A DNA stretch of 64,000 nt from Pectobacterium brasiliense (GCF_016950255.1 NZ_JACGFN010000001.1:3227299-3291298); one strand, 5' to 3'; counted from the first letter of the stretch, positions 9,495-18,178 are shown. Notes: a model not told the origin generated them from the sequence alone. Numbers and translations are program-made.

Positions 9495-9824
9495 CTAACT
9501 GGCAAAAATATCGAGACCTTTCTCGTTGATTATATTGAGAAGACGTAGCGCAGCCCCTGAGGGCTTCTTCTCATTTCGTTCCCATTTTGAGACGCTCTCA
9601 ACGGACATATTGAGAGCGTAAGCTAAAGAAGATTGCGACATTTTATAACGGGAACGCATGTTCTGAATGTCTGCACCACTCATTGCTTGAGCTTGCTCAA
9701 TGCGTTCACGGAATTCCCTTGCTGCAACCCGATTATTGATGCGTTCCATCGTGGTATCAGTGATACCCCCATGTTCATGCAGGCTTTTCGCCATTTCCTG
9801 TAGCTCTTTCATCTTTGCAGCCAT
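9495..9824 (-). CDS. Antitoxin with XRE-type helix-turn-helix (HigA-like)
   Basis: A 109-residue protein. The C-terminal half is a helix-turn-helix (IQNMRSRYKMSQSSLAYALN, then MSVESVSKWERNEKKPSG), of the type seen in HigA/NadS antitoxins. The N-terminal half is helical and charged. Its start lies inside the end of the toxin gene (50-base overlap), so expression is coupled and the order is toxin first, as in higBA. It should neutralise the toxin and repress the shared promoter. Base composition is AT-richer than the flanking operons, consistent with acquisition. Confidence 0.85.
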   Translation of the reverse strand: MAAKMKELQEMAKSLHEHGGITDTTMERINNRVAAREFRERIEQAQAMSGADIQNMRSRYKMSQSSLAYALNMSVESVSKWERNEKKPSGAALRLLNIINEKGLDIFAS

Positions 9825-10200
9825 CGCATTCCACCTCTCGTAGTTCTTTCACTTTGACCAATTGAGCTATTTGTTGAACGGTGAGTTGAAATAGGTCACC
9901 AGCAATGTCTTTATAAACAGCCAGCTCATCATCTTGAATTTCTTTAACGCCTTTCCTGACCTGATTTTTCTTCCATCCATCGGCAAAAAATAGATTAGAG
10001 CCCAGCTTGAAAAAGATGATTGTTCTGGCTCCTGCACTCTTTCCGGCATTCAATGCAATTCGTTTTTTAAGCACACCACCGCCAAGGTCACCCTCAAAAC
10101 GGCCATTCATCACCTCACGAGCAATCTCACAAAGATAACTATCAGAAAGTATTTCGCTTTTTAGTTTTTTATCGAAGAGCTTAGTTGTGTATACCGCCAC
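9775..10200 (-). CDS. RelE/HigB-type toxin
   Basis: A 141-residue toxin of the RelE-like Pfam group that pairs with XRE antitoxins. The core GDLGGGVLKKRIALNAGKSA, GARTIIFFKLGSNLFFADGW and KNQVRKGVKEIQDDEL segments are characteristic; the conserved basic residues would cleave ribosome-bound mRNA. The start is a GTG at 10200 with AAGGA upstream. The last 16 or so codons overlap the antitoxin gene and the tail (CDGCKDERATGNGEKPA) looks unstructured, so the functional domain probably ends before it. The mRNA-interferase activity is inferred from family. Confidence 0.83.
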   Translation of the reverse strand: MAVYTTKLFDKKLKSEILSDSYLCEIAREVMNGRFEGDLGGGVLKKRIALNAGKSAGARTIIFFKLGSNLFFADGWKKNQVRKGVKEIQDDELAVYKDIAGDLFQLTVQQIAQLVKVKELREVECDGCKDERATGNGEKPA

Positions 10201-10231
10201 GGTTAATCCTTAAACATGACTAGTAATAATA

Positions 10232-10239
10232 ACTATAGT
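10232..10239. promoter_or_regulatory. Palindrome in the toxin-antitoxin promoter region
   Basis: ACTATAGT, a perfect 8-base palindrome in an AT-rich stretch 32-39 bases upstream of the toxin start, is a plausible autoregulatory operator for the antitoxin. Weak evidence. Confidence 0.25.
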
Positions 10240-10323
10240 CTAAATTACGGGTTTTCTGCAATGGTTGCAATCGTAGTGGCACGAAATAGTATGTTTAATC
10301 GGTGCTTTTATCTCTCCCTCTCT

Positions 10324-10364
10324 TTGCCATTTACCCGTCATTTTCCAGTTATTTTTTCTGTCAT
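10324..10364 (+). repeat. Second, slightly damaged copy of the ugp PHO box
   Basis: TTGCCAT, CCGTCAT, CAGTTAT and CTGTCAT start at 10324, 10335, 10346 and 10358. The surrounding sequence to about 10404 (ending AAAAAACGCCGTGATG) is a clear copy of the ugpB upstream region at about 12690-12770. An extra T makes the last interval 12 instead of 11 bases. It now lies in front of a gene remnant. Confidence 0.7.
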
Positions 10365-10404
10365 ACACGCATGCCATGTTTGTTTTCGCCCAAAAAACGC
10401 CGTG

Positions 10405-10577
10405 ATGTTCAGCCAGCAGAAAACGCGTACTACTGTGTGGCACCTCAAAATATGGCCGCATCGCCACCCATCTCGCCACGCCGCTCAGCGTCTTCGACAG
10501 CATCATCACCGACGACGGCCTGCCCGCCGCCGCCAAAGACGCGCTGGCCAAAATGGGGGGCGAGGTGCTGGTGGCGG
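10405..10577 (+). pseudogene. Remnant of the DeoR-type regulator gene
   Basis: From 10423 the sequence follows the last 155 or so bases of the intact regulator at 8715-9473 at roughly nine in ten bases by eye, including the stretches encoding ATHLATPLSVFDSIITDDG and AAAKDALAKMG. The first 18 bases (10405-10422) match 8934-8951 of the intact gene exactly, so an internal piece is missing. The deletion junction falls in sequence shared by both sites (AGCCAGCAG). It has no start signal of its own and cannot make a regulator. It shows that this segment was duplicated. Confidence 0.8.
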
Positions 10578-10674
10578 GGCGAAAAGGATAGCTAAAGTGG
10601 GATGGTCTAACTATCGCCTTGAGTCCAATGTGGAAATAAACGTATTATCGCGATGTAGTTAATTAAATAAACTC

Positions 10675-11393
10675 ATGAAAAACAAAGGAATGCAAATAAT
10701 GAGCGTGCGTAGTGAAATTATTGATGGCCGACAAGCCTCTGGTGTGACATATGGCTTGATTTATACCGAGGTGCTAGGTTGGATTGATTTAGGTCATGCG
10801 AAAGGGGATGACATTAAGGATATTATTCAACAAATGTATGTCGGAGATAATACTGAAGACGGAATGCCATACTACGATGTTACCTATAAACAAGGCATGA
10901 TTGGACTCAGAAGAAGTGTCACTATCAACCGGTTTATTAAGTGGCGGATAAAAAAAGAAGGTCTCTTCAAGAAAGACATCGCATTGCTCTTGCTATGATG
11001 CTCACCGTAGCGAAACGGTTTGAATCTATGCAGGCCTCTTTCCCATTCAATTTAGTTACAGATAGTGGATTTAGTGGGGAAGATCTTGTTTCAGATTTAT
11101 TAGGTTTTTACCGAGTGGTTTCTACTCCTAACCCTTTTTATTTATTACGGCCAGTGAGTAAAGAAGAAGCATTAAAACGATGGGATTTCTATGGCTCTAT
11201 CGGAAATTTTAAAAATATAGGATTCCGACCTATTTTATTTCCGGATCCTGAGCTCATGCCCTATGCTCAACCTCGGTTCGGGTTTCTCCCCTCTTTTATG
11301 CAAACAATACAACCTTATAACGACTTTAAGTCAGGAAATGTAGGTATTGCATCCTACGATGGCACTGAAATCACAACAAATTTCTTTAAATAA
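10675..11393 (+). pseudogene. Unassigned gene interrupted by a -1 frameshift at a run of seven A
   Basis: Two overlapping reading frames look like one protein of about 235 residues. The first part runs from 10675 (more likely from the ATG at 10699, which has AGGA upstream) through VTYGLIYTEVLGWIDLGHAK to RFIKWRIKK. The second continues from about 10956 through HRIALAMMLTVAKRFESMQ, FSGEDLVSDLLGFYRVV and the end at 11393. The switch is exactly -1 at A10950-A10956. The GWIDLGHA and SGEDLVSDLLGFYR segments faintly resemble DUF4056 proteins; I am not sure. Possible causes are a mutation, a sequencing error or programmed frameshifting. The stop is followed one base later by the next gene. Confidence 0.6.
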
Positions 11394-11394
11394 C

Positions 11395-11811
11395 ATGAAA
11401 AAAAAGATAACTATATTACTTGCTATATCGATCCTAATTGCCTTGCCACTTATCTATTACTGGCCCGCCATGGTTATTCTGACGGAGGGGAGTTCTCGTT
11501 ATACGGAACAGGACATCCGACGATATGAAATGCTGACGGACGATATTATTAAAAATTGCCCGCGCATTTCTTCTATCTATGATTTTGGCTATGCAACCGT
11601 TGATGGTCCTGCGTTGGAAGTCAGCAATATTACGTTTCAAAACACCAATGACGCGACAAACATACGCGGTTATCTAGCGTCGCTTGGTTTTACGCAGAGC
11701 TACACAGACACGACGGGTGAGTATTGGAAGTCTACGGATTCAGATAAAACGATACATATAGGAATCATCAACGATCCGAAAACCGTTATCGTTGATGTCA
11801 TTCGAAAATAG
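11395..11811 (+). CDS. Small membrane-anchored or exported protein, unknown function
   Basis: A 138-residue protein starting at the ATG at 11395, one base after the stop of the preceding frame, so it is probably translated with it. The N-terminus MKKKITILLAISILIALPLI is a signal peptide or membrane anchor. The rest is a soluble domain (YTEQDIRRYEMLTDDIIKNC, then GYLASLGFTQSYTDTTGEYW). I do not recognise the family. Pairing a small exported protein with a larger neighbour might suggest an effector and immunity relationship, but nothing in the sequence proves it. Confidence 0.7.
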   Translation: MKKKITILLAISILIALPLIYYWPAMVILTEGSSRYTEQDIRRYEMLTDDIIKNCPRISSIYDFGYATVDGPALEVSNITFQNTNDATNIRGYLASLGFTQSYTDTTGEYWKSTDSDKTIHIGIINDPKTVIVDVIRK

Positions 11812-11859
11812 GCCTGAATAAAGCAGCAAGCGCATTTGAATGTATGGTGATGTTCCGGT

Positions 11860-11910
11860 GTGTAGCATTTTTGTACACATCATGTATAGTTGTATAGCGA
11901 TTCACTACAC
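11860..11910 (+). promoter_or_regulatory. Promoter and operator region of the TacA/TacT-type module
   Basis: A possible -35 TTGTAC (11871-11876) and -10 TATAGC (11893-11898) are 16 bases apart. GTGTAG (11860-11865) and CTACAC (11905-11910) are inverted repeats flanking the promoter, and TGTATAG occurs twice between them. Ribbon-helix-helix antitoxins bind such repeats to autoregulate; binding here is inferred. Confidence 0.45.
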
Positions 11911-11914
11911 GGGC

Positions 11915-12199
11915 ATGATGATGAAACCTGAAACTAAAGAAGCGCCAATCAATATTCGGGCCAAAGCCTCCCAACGGGATTTGATCGATATGGCTGCAAA
12001 CCTTGTGTCAAAATCGCGTACCGATTTTATGCTTGAAGCAGCCTGCCGCGAGGCGCAGGACATTTTGTTGGATCAACGTTTGTTTATTTTGGATAACGAA
12101 CAGTTTGACGAATTTTTGGCCGAGTTGGATGCGCCTATCACCGAAGAGCGTCAGGCTCGCATTAACGATCTAATGAGCCGCAAATCGCCATGGGAATAA
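11915..12199 (+). CDS. DUF1778 antitoxin, TacA-like
   Basis: A protein of about 94 residues with an N-terminal ribbon-helix-helix (PINIRAKASQRDLIDMAANL, then VSKSRTDFMLEAACREA) and a C-terminal tail (DNEQFDEFLAELDAP) that in this family wraps around and blocks a GNAT toxin. Three ATG codons in a row (11915, 11918, 11921) are possible starts; the family usually begins close to KPETKEAPINIR. The stop overlaps the start of the acetyltransferase by 10 bases, the typical antitoxin-first order of tacAT/ataRT modules. Confidence 0.9.
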   Translation: MMMKPETKEAPINIRAKASQRDLIDMAANLVSKSRTDFMLEAACREAQDILLDQRLFILDNEQFDEFLAELDAPITEERQARINDLMSRKSPWE

Positions 12200-12672
12200 C
12201 TGCGCCAGAGCCATTATCTTCCAGCCATAATCTTGCTGAATTTTGCAGCCAAGAACCGAGCTTGAATGAATGGCTAAAAAAGAAAGCGCTAAAAAATCAT
12301 AGTGCAGGGATTTCTCGTGTATATGTGATTTGCGCTGAAGGCACACATCAGGTGATTGGATATTATTGTTTATCAACAGGTAGCGTTCAGAGAAATACAG
12401 CGCCTGGTGCATATAGACGTAATGCCCCCGAATCACTACCAGTCATTGTCCTTGGGCGGCTTGCCATTGATCAGGCGTATTCTGGTAAAGGTTTGGGTGT
12501 GGCTTTATTAAAAGACGCGATATTTCGGACTGAGAATATTGCTTTGCAAGTGGGTGTGAGGGCATTAGTCGTTCACGCGCTGGATGAGAACGTGCGCAAT
12601 TTCTACCTTAAATTCGCTTTTGATCCCTCGCCAGTGCAGCCCCTAATGCTACTCTATCCAATTAAAATTTAG
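12190..12672 (+). CDS. GNAT acetyltransferase toxin, TacT-like
   Basis: A 160-residue Gcn5-type acetyltransferase of the toxin subgroup that acetylates aminoacyl-tRNA and so stops translation. Visible features are the substrate-side FCSQEPSLNEWLKKKALKNH helix, the acetyl-CoA pyrophosphate loop around QAYSGKGLGVALLKDA, and the late ENVRNFYLKFAFDPSP segment that holds the conserved tyrosine. Length matches TacT/AtaT (about 160-175). It is coupled to the upstream DUF1778 antitoxin. Which tRNA it targets cannot be told from sequence. Confidence 0.9.
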   Translation: MGITAPEPLSSSHNLAEFCSQEPSLNEWLKKKALKNHSAGISRVYVICAEGTHQVIGYYCLSTGSVQRNTAPGAYRRNAPESLPVIVLGRLAIDQAYSGKGLGVALLKDAIFRTENIALQVGVRALVVHALDENVRNFYLKFAFDPSPVQPLMLLYPIKI

Positions 12673-12689
12673 AGCTTTCCCTCCTTCCT

Positions 12690-12729
12690 CTGTCACTTTT
12701 TCGTCATCTTCCAGTTATTTTTCTGTCAT
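12690..12729 (+). promoter_or_regulatory. PHO box (PhoB site) of the ugp operon
   Basis: Four seven-base repeats, CTGTCAC, TCGTCAT, CAGTTAT and CTGTCAT, begin at 12690, 12701, 12712 and 12723, exactly 11 bases apart, with T-rich 4-base spacers. This is the PhoB consensus arrangement, and the last repeat would replace the -35 element. It implies phosphate-starvation control of ugpBAECQ, as in E. coli. Confidence 0.85.
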
Positions 12730-12804
12730 GCGCTCATGTCATGTTTACCTTCGCATAAAAAACGCCGTGATGATGGCGCATTTAATTGATTGCAGGAGAC
12801 AGGC

Positions 12805-14139
12805 ATGTTCAACAACACAATTCGTAAAACACATGCTATTCGCACCGCCGCAGCGTGTGTGGCATTAGCGCTGATGAGCGCCAGTGCGCAGGCCGCGACA
12901 GAAATTCCTTTCTGGCACTCCATGGAAGGCGAATTAGGGAAAGAAGTGAATTCTCTGGCTGACCGTTTTAACAAAACACACAGCGATGTAAAAATTGTGC
13001 CGGTCTATAAAGGCAACTACGAACAGAACCTGGCTGCCGGGATTGCCGCCTACCGCGCCGGGAATGCGCCCGCTATTTTGCAGGTCTATGAAGTCGGTAC
13101 GGCGACCATGATGGCAAGTAAAGCCATCAAACCTGTCTATGAAGTCTTCAAAGAGTCAGGCATTAATTTCGATGAGTCGGTGTTTGTGCCGACTGTCTCC
13201 GGTTATTACACCGATGCGAAGAGCGGCCACCTGCTGTCGCAGCCGTTTAACAGCTCCACACCGGTGCTGTACTACAACAAAGATGCCTTCAAGAAGGCCG
13301 GTTTAGATCCCGAACAGCCACCGAAAACCTGGCAGCAAATGGCTGAGTACACCGCCAAACTGCGTGCAGCCGGGATGAAGTGCGGCTACGCCAGCGGCTG
13401 GCAGGGCTGGATTCAGGTTGAAAACTTCAGCGCCTGGCACGGTCTGCCAGTTGCGAGCAAAAACAACGGCTTTGACGGTACCGATGCTGTGTTGGAATTC
13501 AACAAACCAACGCAGGTTAAGCATATTCAGCTGTTGCAGGACATGAACAAGAAGGGTGACTTCACCTATTTTGGGCGTAAGGATGAGCCGACCGAGAAAT
13601 TCTATAACGGCGACTGCGCTATTACGACCGCCTCTTCCGGTTCGCTGGCGAACATTCGGGAACACGCCAAGTTCAACTACGGTGTTGGCATGATGCCATA
13701 TGACGCCGATGCGAAAGGCGCACCGCAGAACGCCATTATCGGTGGTGCCAGCCTGTGGGTGATGGGCGGTAAAGATGCCGCGACCTACAAAGGCGTCGCT
13801 GAGTTTATGAAGTTCCTGGCCGAGCCGGAAAATGCCGCTGAATGGCACCAGAAAACCGGTTACCTGCCAATCACTACTGCGGCGTACGAACTGACGCAGA
13901 AGCAGGGCTTCTACGAGAAAAACCCAGGCGCGGATATCGCCACGCGTCAGATGCTGAACAAGCCACCGTTGCCGTTCACCAAAGGTCTGCGTTTGGGCAA
14001 CATGCCGCAGATTCGTACCGTTGTGGATGAAGAATTAGAAAGCGTATGGACAAATAAGAAGACGCCACAACAGGCGTTGGATAGCGCAGTAGAACGCGGT
14101 AACGCGCTGCTGCGTCGCTTTGAACAATCGACGAAGTAA
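12805..14139 (+). CDS. ugpB: sn-Glycerol-3-phosphate-binding periplasmic protein
   Basis: A 444-residue family 1 solute-binding protein that captures sn-glycerol-3-phosphate and glycerophosphodiesters for the UgpAEC transporter. The signal peptide is [20 protein letters not shown] and on to ASAQA, with cleavage before [10 protein letters not shown]. It is close to E. coli UgpB in length and along its whole sequence (for example [20 protein letters not shown] and [19 protein letters not shown]). The start is the ATG at 12805 behind AGGAG; an in-frame TTG at 12790 is less likely. It is the first gene of the operon, under the PHO box at 12690. Confidence 0.96.
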   Translation: MFNNTIRKTHAIRTAAACVALALMSASAQAATEIPFWHSMEGELGKEVNSLADRFNKTHSDVKIVPVYKGNYEQNLAAGIAAYRAGNAPAILQVYEVGTATMMASKAIKPVYEVFKESGINFDESVFVPTVSGYYTDAKSGHLLSQPFNSSTPVLYYNKDAFKKAGLDPEQPPKTWQQMAEYTAKLRAAGMKCGYASGWQGWIQVENFSAWHGLPVASKNNGFDGTDAVLEFNKPTQVKHIQLLQDMNKKGDFTYFGRKDEPTEKFYNGDCAITTASSGSLANIREHAKFNYGVGMMPYDADAKGAPQNAIIGGASLWVMGGKDAATYKGVAEFMKFLAEPENAAEWHQKTGYLPITTAAYELTQKQGFYEKNPGADIATRQMLNKPPLPFTKGLRLGNMPQIRTVVDEELESVWTNKKTPQQALDSAVERGNALLRRFEQSTK

Positions 14140-14162
14140 TACGCTTCTGTTGAGCAATACCG

Positions 14163-14188
14163 GGCCGAAGGGAATCGGCCTGTTTCTT
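14163..14188 (+). terminator. Weak attenuator-like hairpin between ugpB and ugpA
   Basis: GGCCGA / TCGGCC with a 6-base loop is followed by TGTTTCTTTT. Such a hairpin after the binding-protein gene commonly gives more binding protein than permease. The six-base stem makes full termination unlikely. Confidence 0.5.
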
Positions 14189-14211
14189 TTCTGTTTGCAA
14201 TGAGTTACCGC

Positions 14212-15099
14212 ATGACATCATCCCGCCCCGTTTTTCGCAGCAGCTGGTTGCCCTACGTGCTGGTGTTGCCCCAACTGCTGATTACCGTAATTTTCTTTAT
14301 CTGGCCTGCCGGTCAGGCGCTGTGGTATTCGGTGCAGAACCTGGATCCATTTGGGTTATCCAGCGAATTTGTCGGCATGGAAAACTTCAGGCAGCTGTTC
14401 AATAACCCTTACTACCTTGATTCGTTTTACACCACGCTGATATTCAGCTTTCTGGTGGCAGGGTTTGGCATGCTGATTTCACTCTTTCTGGCCGCGCTGG
14501 TGGACTACGTGATACGTGCCAGCCGCCTGTACCAGACGTTGATCATCCTGCCGTATGCCGTGGCACCCGCCGTTGCTGCCGTGCTGTGGATGTTCTTGTT
14601 CAACCCCGGTCTGGGGCTGATCACCCACTTTCTCGGGCTGCTGGGCTATACGTGGAACCACGCACAGAACAGCGGTCAGGCGATGTTTTTAGTCGTACTG
14701 GCGTCGGTCTGGAAACAGATTAGCTATAACTTCCTATTCTTCCTTGCCGCGCTGCAATCGATCCCCCGTTCGCTGGTGGAAGCGGGCGCGATTGATGGTG
14801 CTGGCCCCGTGCGGCGCTTCTTCAATCTGGTGCTGCCGATGATTTCTCCGGTGAGCTTCTTCCTGCTGGTGGTCAATCTGGTGTACGCCTTTTTCGATAC
14901 CTTCCCGATTATCGATGCCGCAACGGCCGGTGGGCCGGTGCAGTCGACGACCACGCTGATCTACAAGATTTATCGTGAGGGCTTCGCAGGGTTGGATCTG
15001 TCCAGTTCGGCAGCGCAGTCGGTGGTACTGATGATACTGGTTATCGGGCTGACCGTGATTCAGTTCCGTTTTGTTGAGCGGAAGGTGAATTACCAATGA
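14212..15099 (+). CDS. ugpA: Glycerol-3-phosphate ABC transporter permease UgpA
   Basis: A 295-residue inner-membrane permease with six membrane segments and the EAA-type loop ([22 protein letters not shown]) that contacts the ATPase. It follows E. coli UgpA throughout ([20 protein letters not shown] near the N-terminus). The ATG at 14212 gives the same length as the E. coli protein; an in-frame ATG at 14200 adds four residues and is the alternative start. It pairs with UgpE, encoded 25 bases downstream. Confidence 0.96.
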   Translation: MTSSRPVFRSSWLPYVLVLPQLLITVIFFIWPAGQALWYSVQNLDPFGLSSEFVGMENFRQLFNNPYYLDSFYTTLIFSFLVAGFGMLISLFLAALVDYVIRASRLYQTLIILPYAVAPAVAAVLWMFLFNPGLGLITHFLGLLGYTWNHAQNSGQAMFLVVLASVWKQISYNFLFFLAALQSIPRSLVEAGAIDGAGPVRRFFNLVLPMISPVSFFLLVVNLVYAFFDTFPIIDAATAGGPVQSTTTLIYKIYREGFAGLDLSSSAAQSVVLMILVIGLTVIQFRFVERKVNYQ

Positions 15100-15124
15100 A
15101 GATAAATCTACAAGGTCAATGCCA

Positions 15125-15970
15125 ATGATTGAGAATCGTCGCGGGTTAGATATTTTCAGCCACGTCATGCTGATCGTCGGCATTCTCGCCGTACTGTTTC
15201 CGCTGTACGTGGGGTTTGTGGCCGCCACGCTGGATAATCAGGAAGTCTTTCAGGCTCCGATGACGCTCATCCCCGGTTCTCACCTATGGGAAAACCTGCG
15301 TTATATCTGGCTGCACGGTGCGGGCAACAACACCACGCCGTTCGGACTGATGCTGCTTAACAGCTTCGTGATGGCGCTGGCGATTACGATAGGCAAAATC
15401 ACCGTATCGATCCTGTCCGCTTACGCCATCGTCTATTTCCGTTTTCCGCTGCGCAACCTGTTCTTCTGGATGATTTTTCTGACGCTGATGCTGCCGGTGG
15501 AAGTGCGTATTTTCCCGACGGTGGAAGTGATCGCGCGGCTGGACATGATGGACAGCTACACCGGTTTAACGTTGCCGCTGATGGCTTCGGCGACCGCGAC
15601 CTTCCTGTTCCGCCAGTTCTTTATGACGCTGCCGGATGAGCTGATGGAAGCGGCGCGTATCGACGGTGCCAGCCCGATGCGTTTCTTCTTCGACATGGTG
15701 TTACCGCTGTCGAAGACCAATCTGGCGGCGCTGTTCGTGATCACGTTCATCTACGGCTGGAACCAGTACCTTTGGCCGCTGCTGATTGTCAGCGATGCCG
15801 ATCTGGGCACCGCAGTCGCCGGGATTAAAAGCATGATTGCCTCCGGCGATGGAGCTACCCAGTGGAATCAGGTAATGGCGGCTATGTTGCTGACCATGCT
15901 GCCGCCGCTGCTGGTCGTGCTACTGATGCAGCGCTGGTTCGTTCGCGGTCTGGTCGACAGCGAAAAATAA
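15125..15970 (+). CDS. ugpE: Glycerol-3-phosphate ABC transporter permease UgpE
   Basis: A 281-residue permease, the same length as the E. coli protein when started at the ATG at 15125 ([20 protein letters not shown]), which has AAGG nine bases upstream. Six membrane segments and the EAA loop ([20 protein letters not shown]) are visible, and the C-terminus VRGLVDSEK is the same as in E. coli. In this genome it is separated from ugpC by 274 bases that contain a MITE-like element; the two are adjacent in E. coli. Confidence 0.96.
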   Translation: MIENRRGLDIFSHVMLIVGILAVLFPLYVGFVAATLDNQEVFQAPMTLIPGSHLWENLRYIWLHGAGNNTTPFGLMLLNSFVMALAITIGKITVSILSAYAIVYFRFPLRNLFFWMIFLTLMLPVEVRIFPTVEVIARLDMMDSYTGLTLPLMASATATFLFRQFFMTLPDELMEAARIDGASPMRFFFDMVLPLSKTNLAALFVITFIYGWNQYLWPLLIVSDADLGTAVAGIKSMIASGDGATQWNQVMAAMLLTMLPPLLVVLLMQRWFVRGLVDSEK

Positions 15971-16010
15971 ATAGGTCATACCGTTGGTAAACCTCTTCAT
16001 AGAATGAGAA

Positions 16011-16191
16011 CGGTGATAATGGGATAGAAGAGTAAAGCGTTTGCGCCAGGGACAAAAACGTCAGGAACGTTTTTGAACGTCGCTTGCGACGGCCCTGAAA
16101 GGGGGAATCTCAGGGATGAGATTCATATCCGCGCAATCCGAGCGTACAGGGATGTATTTACAGCGTCTTTACGATCTACCCATTATCACCG
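16011..16191. mobile_element. MITE-like palindromic element inside the ugp operon
   Basis: The element is bounded by perfect 13-base inverted ends, CGGTGATAATGGG (16011-16023) and CCCATTATCACCG (16179-16191), with similarity continuing inward (TAGAAGAGTAAAGCG against the reverse of CGTCTTTACGATCTA). A related 105-base copy is at 19499-19603. The interior holds further hairpins, for example AAAAACGT/ACGTTTTT at 16054-16074. No coding capacity. It lies between ugpE and ugpC and will form strong secondary structure in the operon mRNA. Confidence 0.75.
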
Positions 16192-16244
16192 CACCGCTCG
16201 TCAGGTTTAGCAGCGATTTATCGAGACGAATTTCGGAAACACTT

Positions 16245-17318
16245 ATGGCATGTTTAAAACTTCAGGCCGTCACCAAGTCTTACGATGGCAAAACACAGAT
16301 TATCCAACCCATCGATCTGGACGTCGCGGACGGCGAGTTCGTCGTGATGGTCGGGCCGTCAGGCTGTGGTAAATCGACGCTCCTGCGCATGGTGGCAGGT
16401 CTCGAACGCACCACCAGCGGCGATATCTATATTGATAACCAGCGGGTCACCGATCTGGAACCAAAAGATCGCGGTATTGCGATGGTGTTCCAGAACTATG
16501 CGCTTTATCCCCATATGAACGTGTTCGACAATATGGCTTACGGCCTGAAAATTCGTGGCTTTGGCAAGGCGCAGATCCGCGAACGCGTGGAAGATGCGGC
16601 GCGAATTCTGGAACTGATGCCGCTGCTGCAACGCAAACCGCGTGAGCTATCTGGCGGCCAGCGTCAGCGCGTGGCGATGGGGCGGGCGATTGTGCGTGAG
16701 CCGGCGGTATTCCTGTTCGACGAACCGTTGTCGAATCTGGATGCCAAACTGCGCGTACAGATGCGGCTCGAATTACAACAACTGCACCAGCGCCTGAAAA
16801 CCACCAGCCTGTACGTCACGCACGATCAGGTTGAAGCGATGACGCTGGCACAGCGCGTTATCGTCATGAACAAAGGGATCGCCGAACAGATCGGTGCGCC
16901 GGCTGAGATTTATCGCCGCCCGGCATCATTGTTTGTGGCCAGCTTTATTGGTTCACCGGCCATGAACCTGTGGTCAGGTCGCATTAGCGATGACGGCTGC
17001 CGCTTTGAAATCGATGGCGACATCGCTCTGGCGCTGCCTGAACCGAAGCCGCAGTGGCGCGGTAAAGCATTGACGCTGGGGGTGCGACCAGAGCATATTC
17101 AGCTGGCGACGAGTGAAACCGGCGGTATCCCGTTGCAGATTTCAACACTCGAACTGCTGGGCGCGGACAATTTAGCGCACGGCAAGTGGGGCGGGCAGAA
17201 CGTAATTGCGCGTCTCTCTTATGAGCACTGTCCTGCGATTGGCTCGACGCTCTGGCTACACTTACCGACGTCATCATGGCACCTGTTTGATTCGCAAAGC
17301 GGATTACGGATGGAATAA
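16245..17318 (+). CDS. ugpC: Glycerol-3-phosphate ABC transporter ATPase
   Basis: A 357-residue ATPase of the MalK-like carbohydrate group. Walker A is GPSGCGKST, the Q-loop follows in [12 protein letters not shown], the signature is [14 protein letters not shown], Walker B is [12 protein letters not shown] and the H-loop is LYVTHDQ. A C-terminal TOBE/MalK-type regulatory domain follows. The start at 16245 ([18 protein letters not shown]) matches the E. coli N-terminus; the open frame continues upstream to 16116 only because it reads through the MITE-like element. Its stop overlaps the ugpQ start (TAATG). Confidence 0.95.
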   Translation: MACLKLQAVTKSYDGKTQIIQPIDLDVADGEFVVMVGPSGCGKSTLLRMVAGLERTTSGDIYIDNQRVTDLEPKDRGIAMVFQNYALYPHMNVFDNMAYGLKIRGFGKAQIRERVEDAARILELMPLLQRKPRELSGGQRQRVAMGRAIVREPAVFLFDEPLSNLDAKLRVQMRLELQQLHQRLKTTSLYVTHDQVEAMTLAQRVIVMNKGIAEQIGAPAEIYRRPASLFVASFIGSPAMNLWSGRISDDGCRFEIDGDIALALPEPKPQWRGKALTLGVRPEHIQLATSETGGIPLQISTLELLGADNLAHGKWGGQNVIARLSYEHCPAIGSTLWLHLPTSSWHLFDSQSGLRME

Positions 17319-18067
17319 TGGAAACAATCTGGCCTTACCCGAGCATTGTCGCCCACCGCGGTGGCGGTTCACTGGCACCGGAAAACACGCTGGCGGCGAT
17401 TGATGTTGGTGCCAGCCTCGGTCACAAGATGATCGAATTTGACGCAAAGCTGTCGCAGGACGGCCAGATTTTCCTTTTACACGACGACACGCTTGAGCGC
17501 ACCAGCAACGGCTGGGGCATTGCAGGAGAATTGCCGTGGGACAAGCTGGTCGGGCTGGATGTCGGCGGCTGGTACGGTCATAAATTTGTCGGTGAACGCC
17601 TGCCGCTGCTATCAGAAGTGGCAAAACGCTGCGTGCAGTACGGCATGGCGGCCAACATCGAAATTAAACCCACCACTGGATATGAAACAGAAACCGGGCG
17701 GGTAATTGGGCTAGCGGCGCGCCAGCTGTGGGTCGATCATCCGGTTGCACCGCTGCTGTCATCGTTCTCCATCGAAGCCCTGGAAGCGGCGCAGCAGGCG
17801 GTGCCAGAACTGCCACGCGGGCTACTGCTGGATGAGTGGGAAGAGGACTGGCTGGCATTAACACAGCGTCTGGATTGTGTGTCCATCCACCTGAATCACA
17901 AACTGCTGACGGCAGAACGCGTTGCGGTGCTGAAAGCTGCAGGTTTGCGCATTCTGGTTTATACCGTCAACCAACCTGATCGCGCGCAAACTTTGCTGGA
18001 TTGGGGCGTTGACTGTATCTGTACTGACCGGATAGATTTAATCGGGGCTAACTTCGCGACCGGCTGA
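17318..18067 (+). CDS. ugpQ: Glycerophosphodiester phosphodiesterase, cytoplasmic
   Basis: A 249-residue GDPD-family TIM barrel that hydrolyses imported glycerophosphodiesters to sn-glycerol-3-phosphate and an alcohol. The active-site N-terminus [18 protein letters not shown] holds the catalytic HRG, and the metal ligands are in [20 protein letters not shown]. No signal peptide, as expected for UgpQ rather than periplasmic GlpQ. It overlaps ugpC by one base, so it is the last translationally coupled gene of the phosphate-starvation operon. Confidence 0.95.
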   Translation: METIWPYPSIVAHRGGGSLAPENTLAAIDVGASLGHKMIEFDAKLSQDGQIFLLHDDTLERTSNGWGIAGELPWDKLVGLDVGGWYGHKFVGERLPLLSEVAKRCVQYGMAANIEIKPTTGYETETGRVIGLAARQLWVDHPVAPLLSSFSIEALEAAQQAVPELPRGLLLDEWEEDWLALTQRLDCVSIHLNHKLLTAERVAVLKAAGLRILVYTVNQPDRAQTLLDWGVDCICTDRIDLIGANFATG

Positions 18068-18178
18068 GGTCGGCCTCCTTCCCGTAATAGCGTGCTGCGG
18101 CGGTATTGATATCGTCGCAATAAAGATAATGCGGCGATCCCCTTTCTGACTCGGTGCCGGTAATAAGGAAGTGGCGTC

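Noticed and set aside
10216..10662. A 148-codon open frame across the PHO-box copy and the DeoR remnant
   Set aside because: Its sequence is explained by duplicated non-coding and out-of-frame regulator sequence; the end is low-complexity arginine-rich.
16116..16244. Longer ugpC start that adds 43 residues
   Set aside because: The extra codons lie in the MITE-like repeat and do not resemble UgpC; the ATG at 16245 matches the family start.
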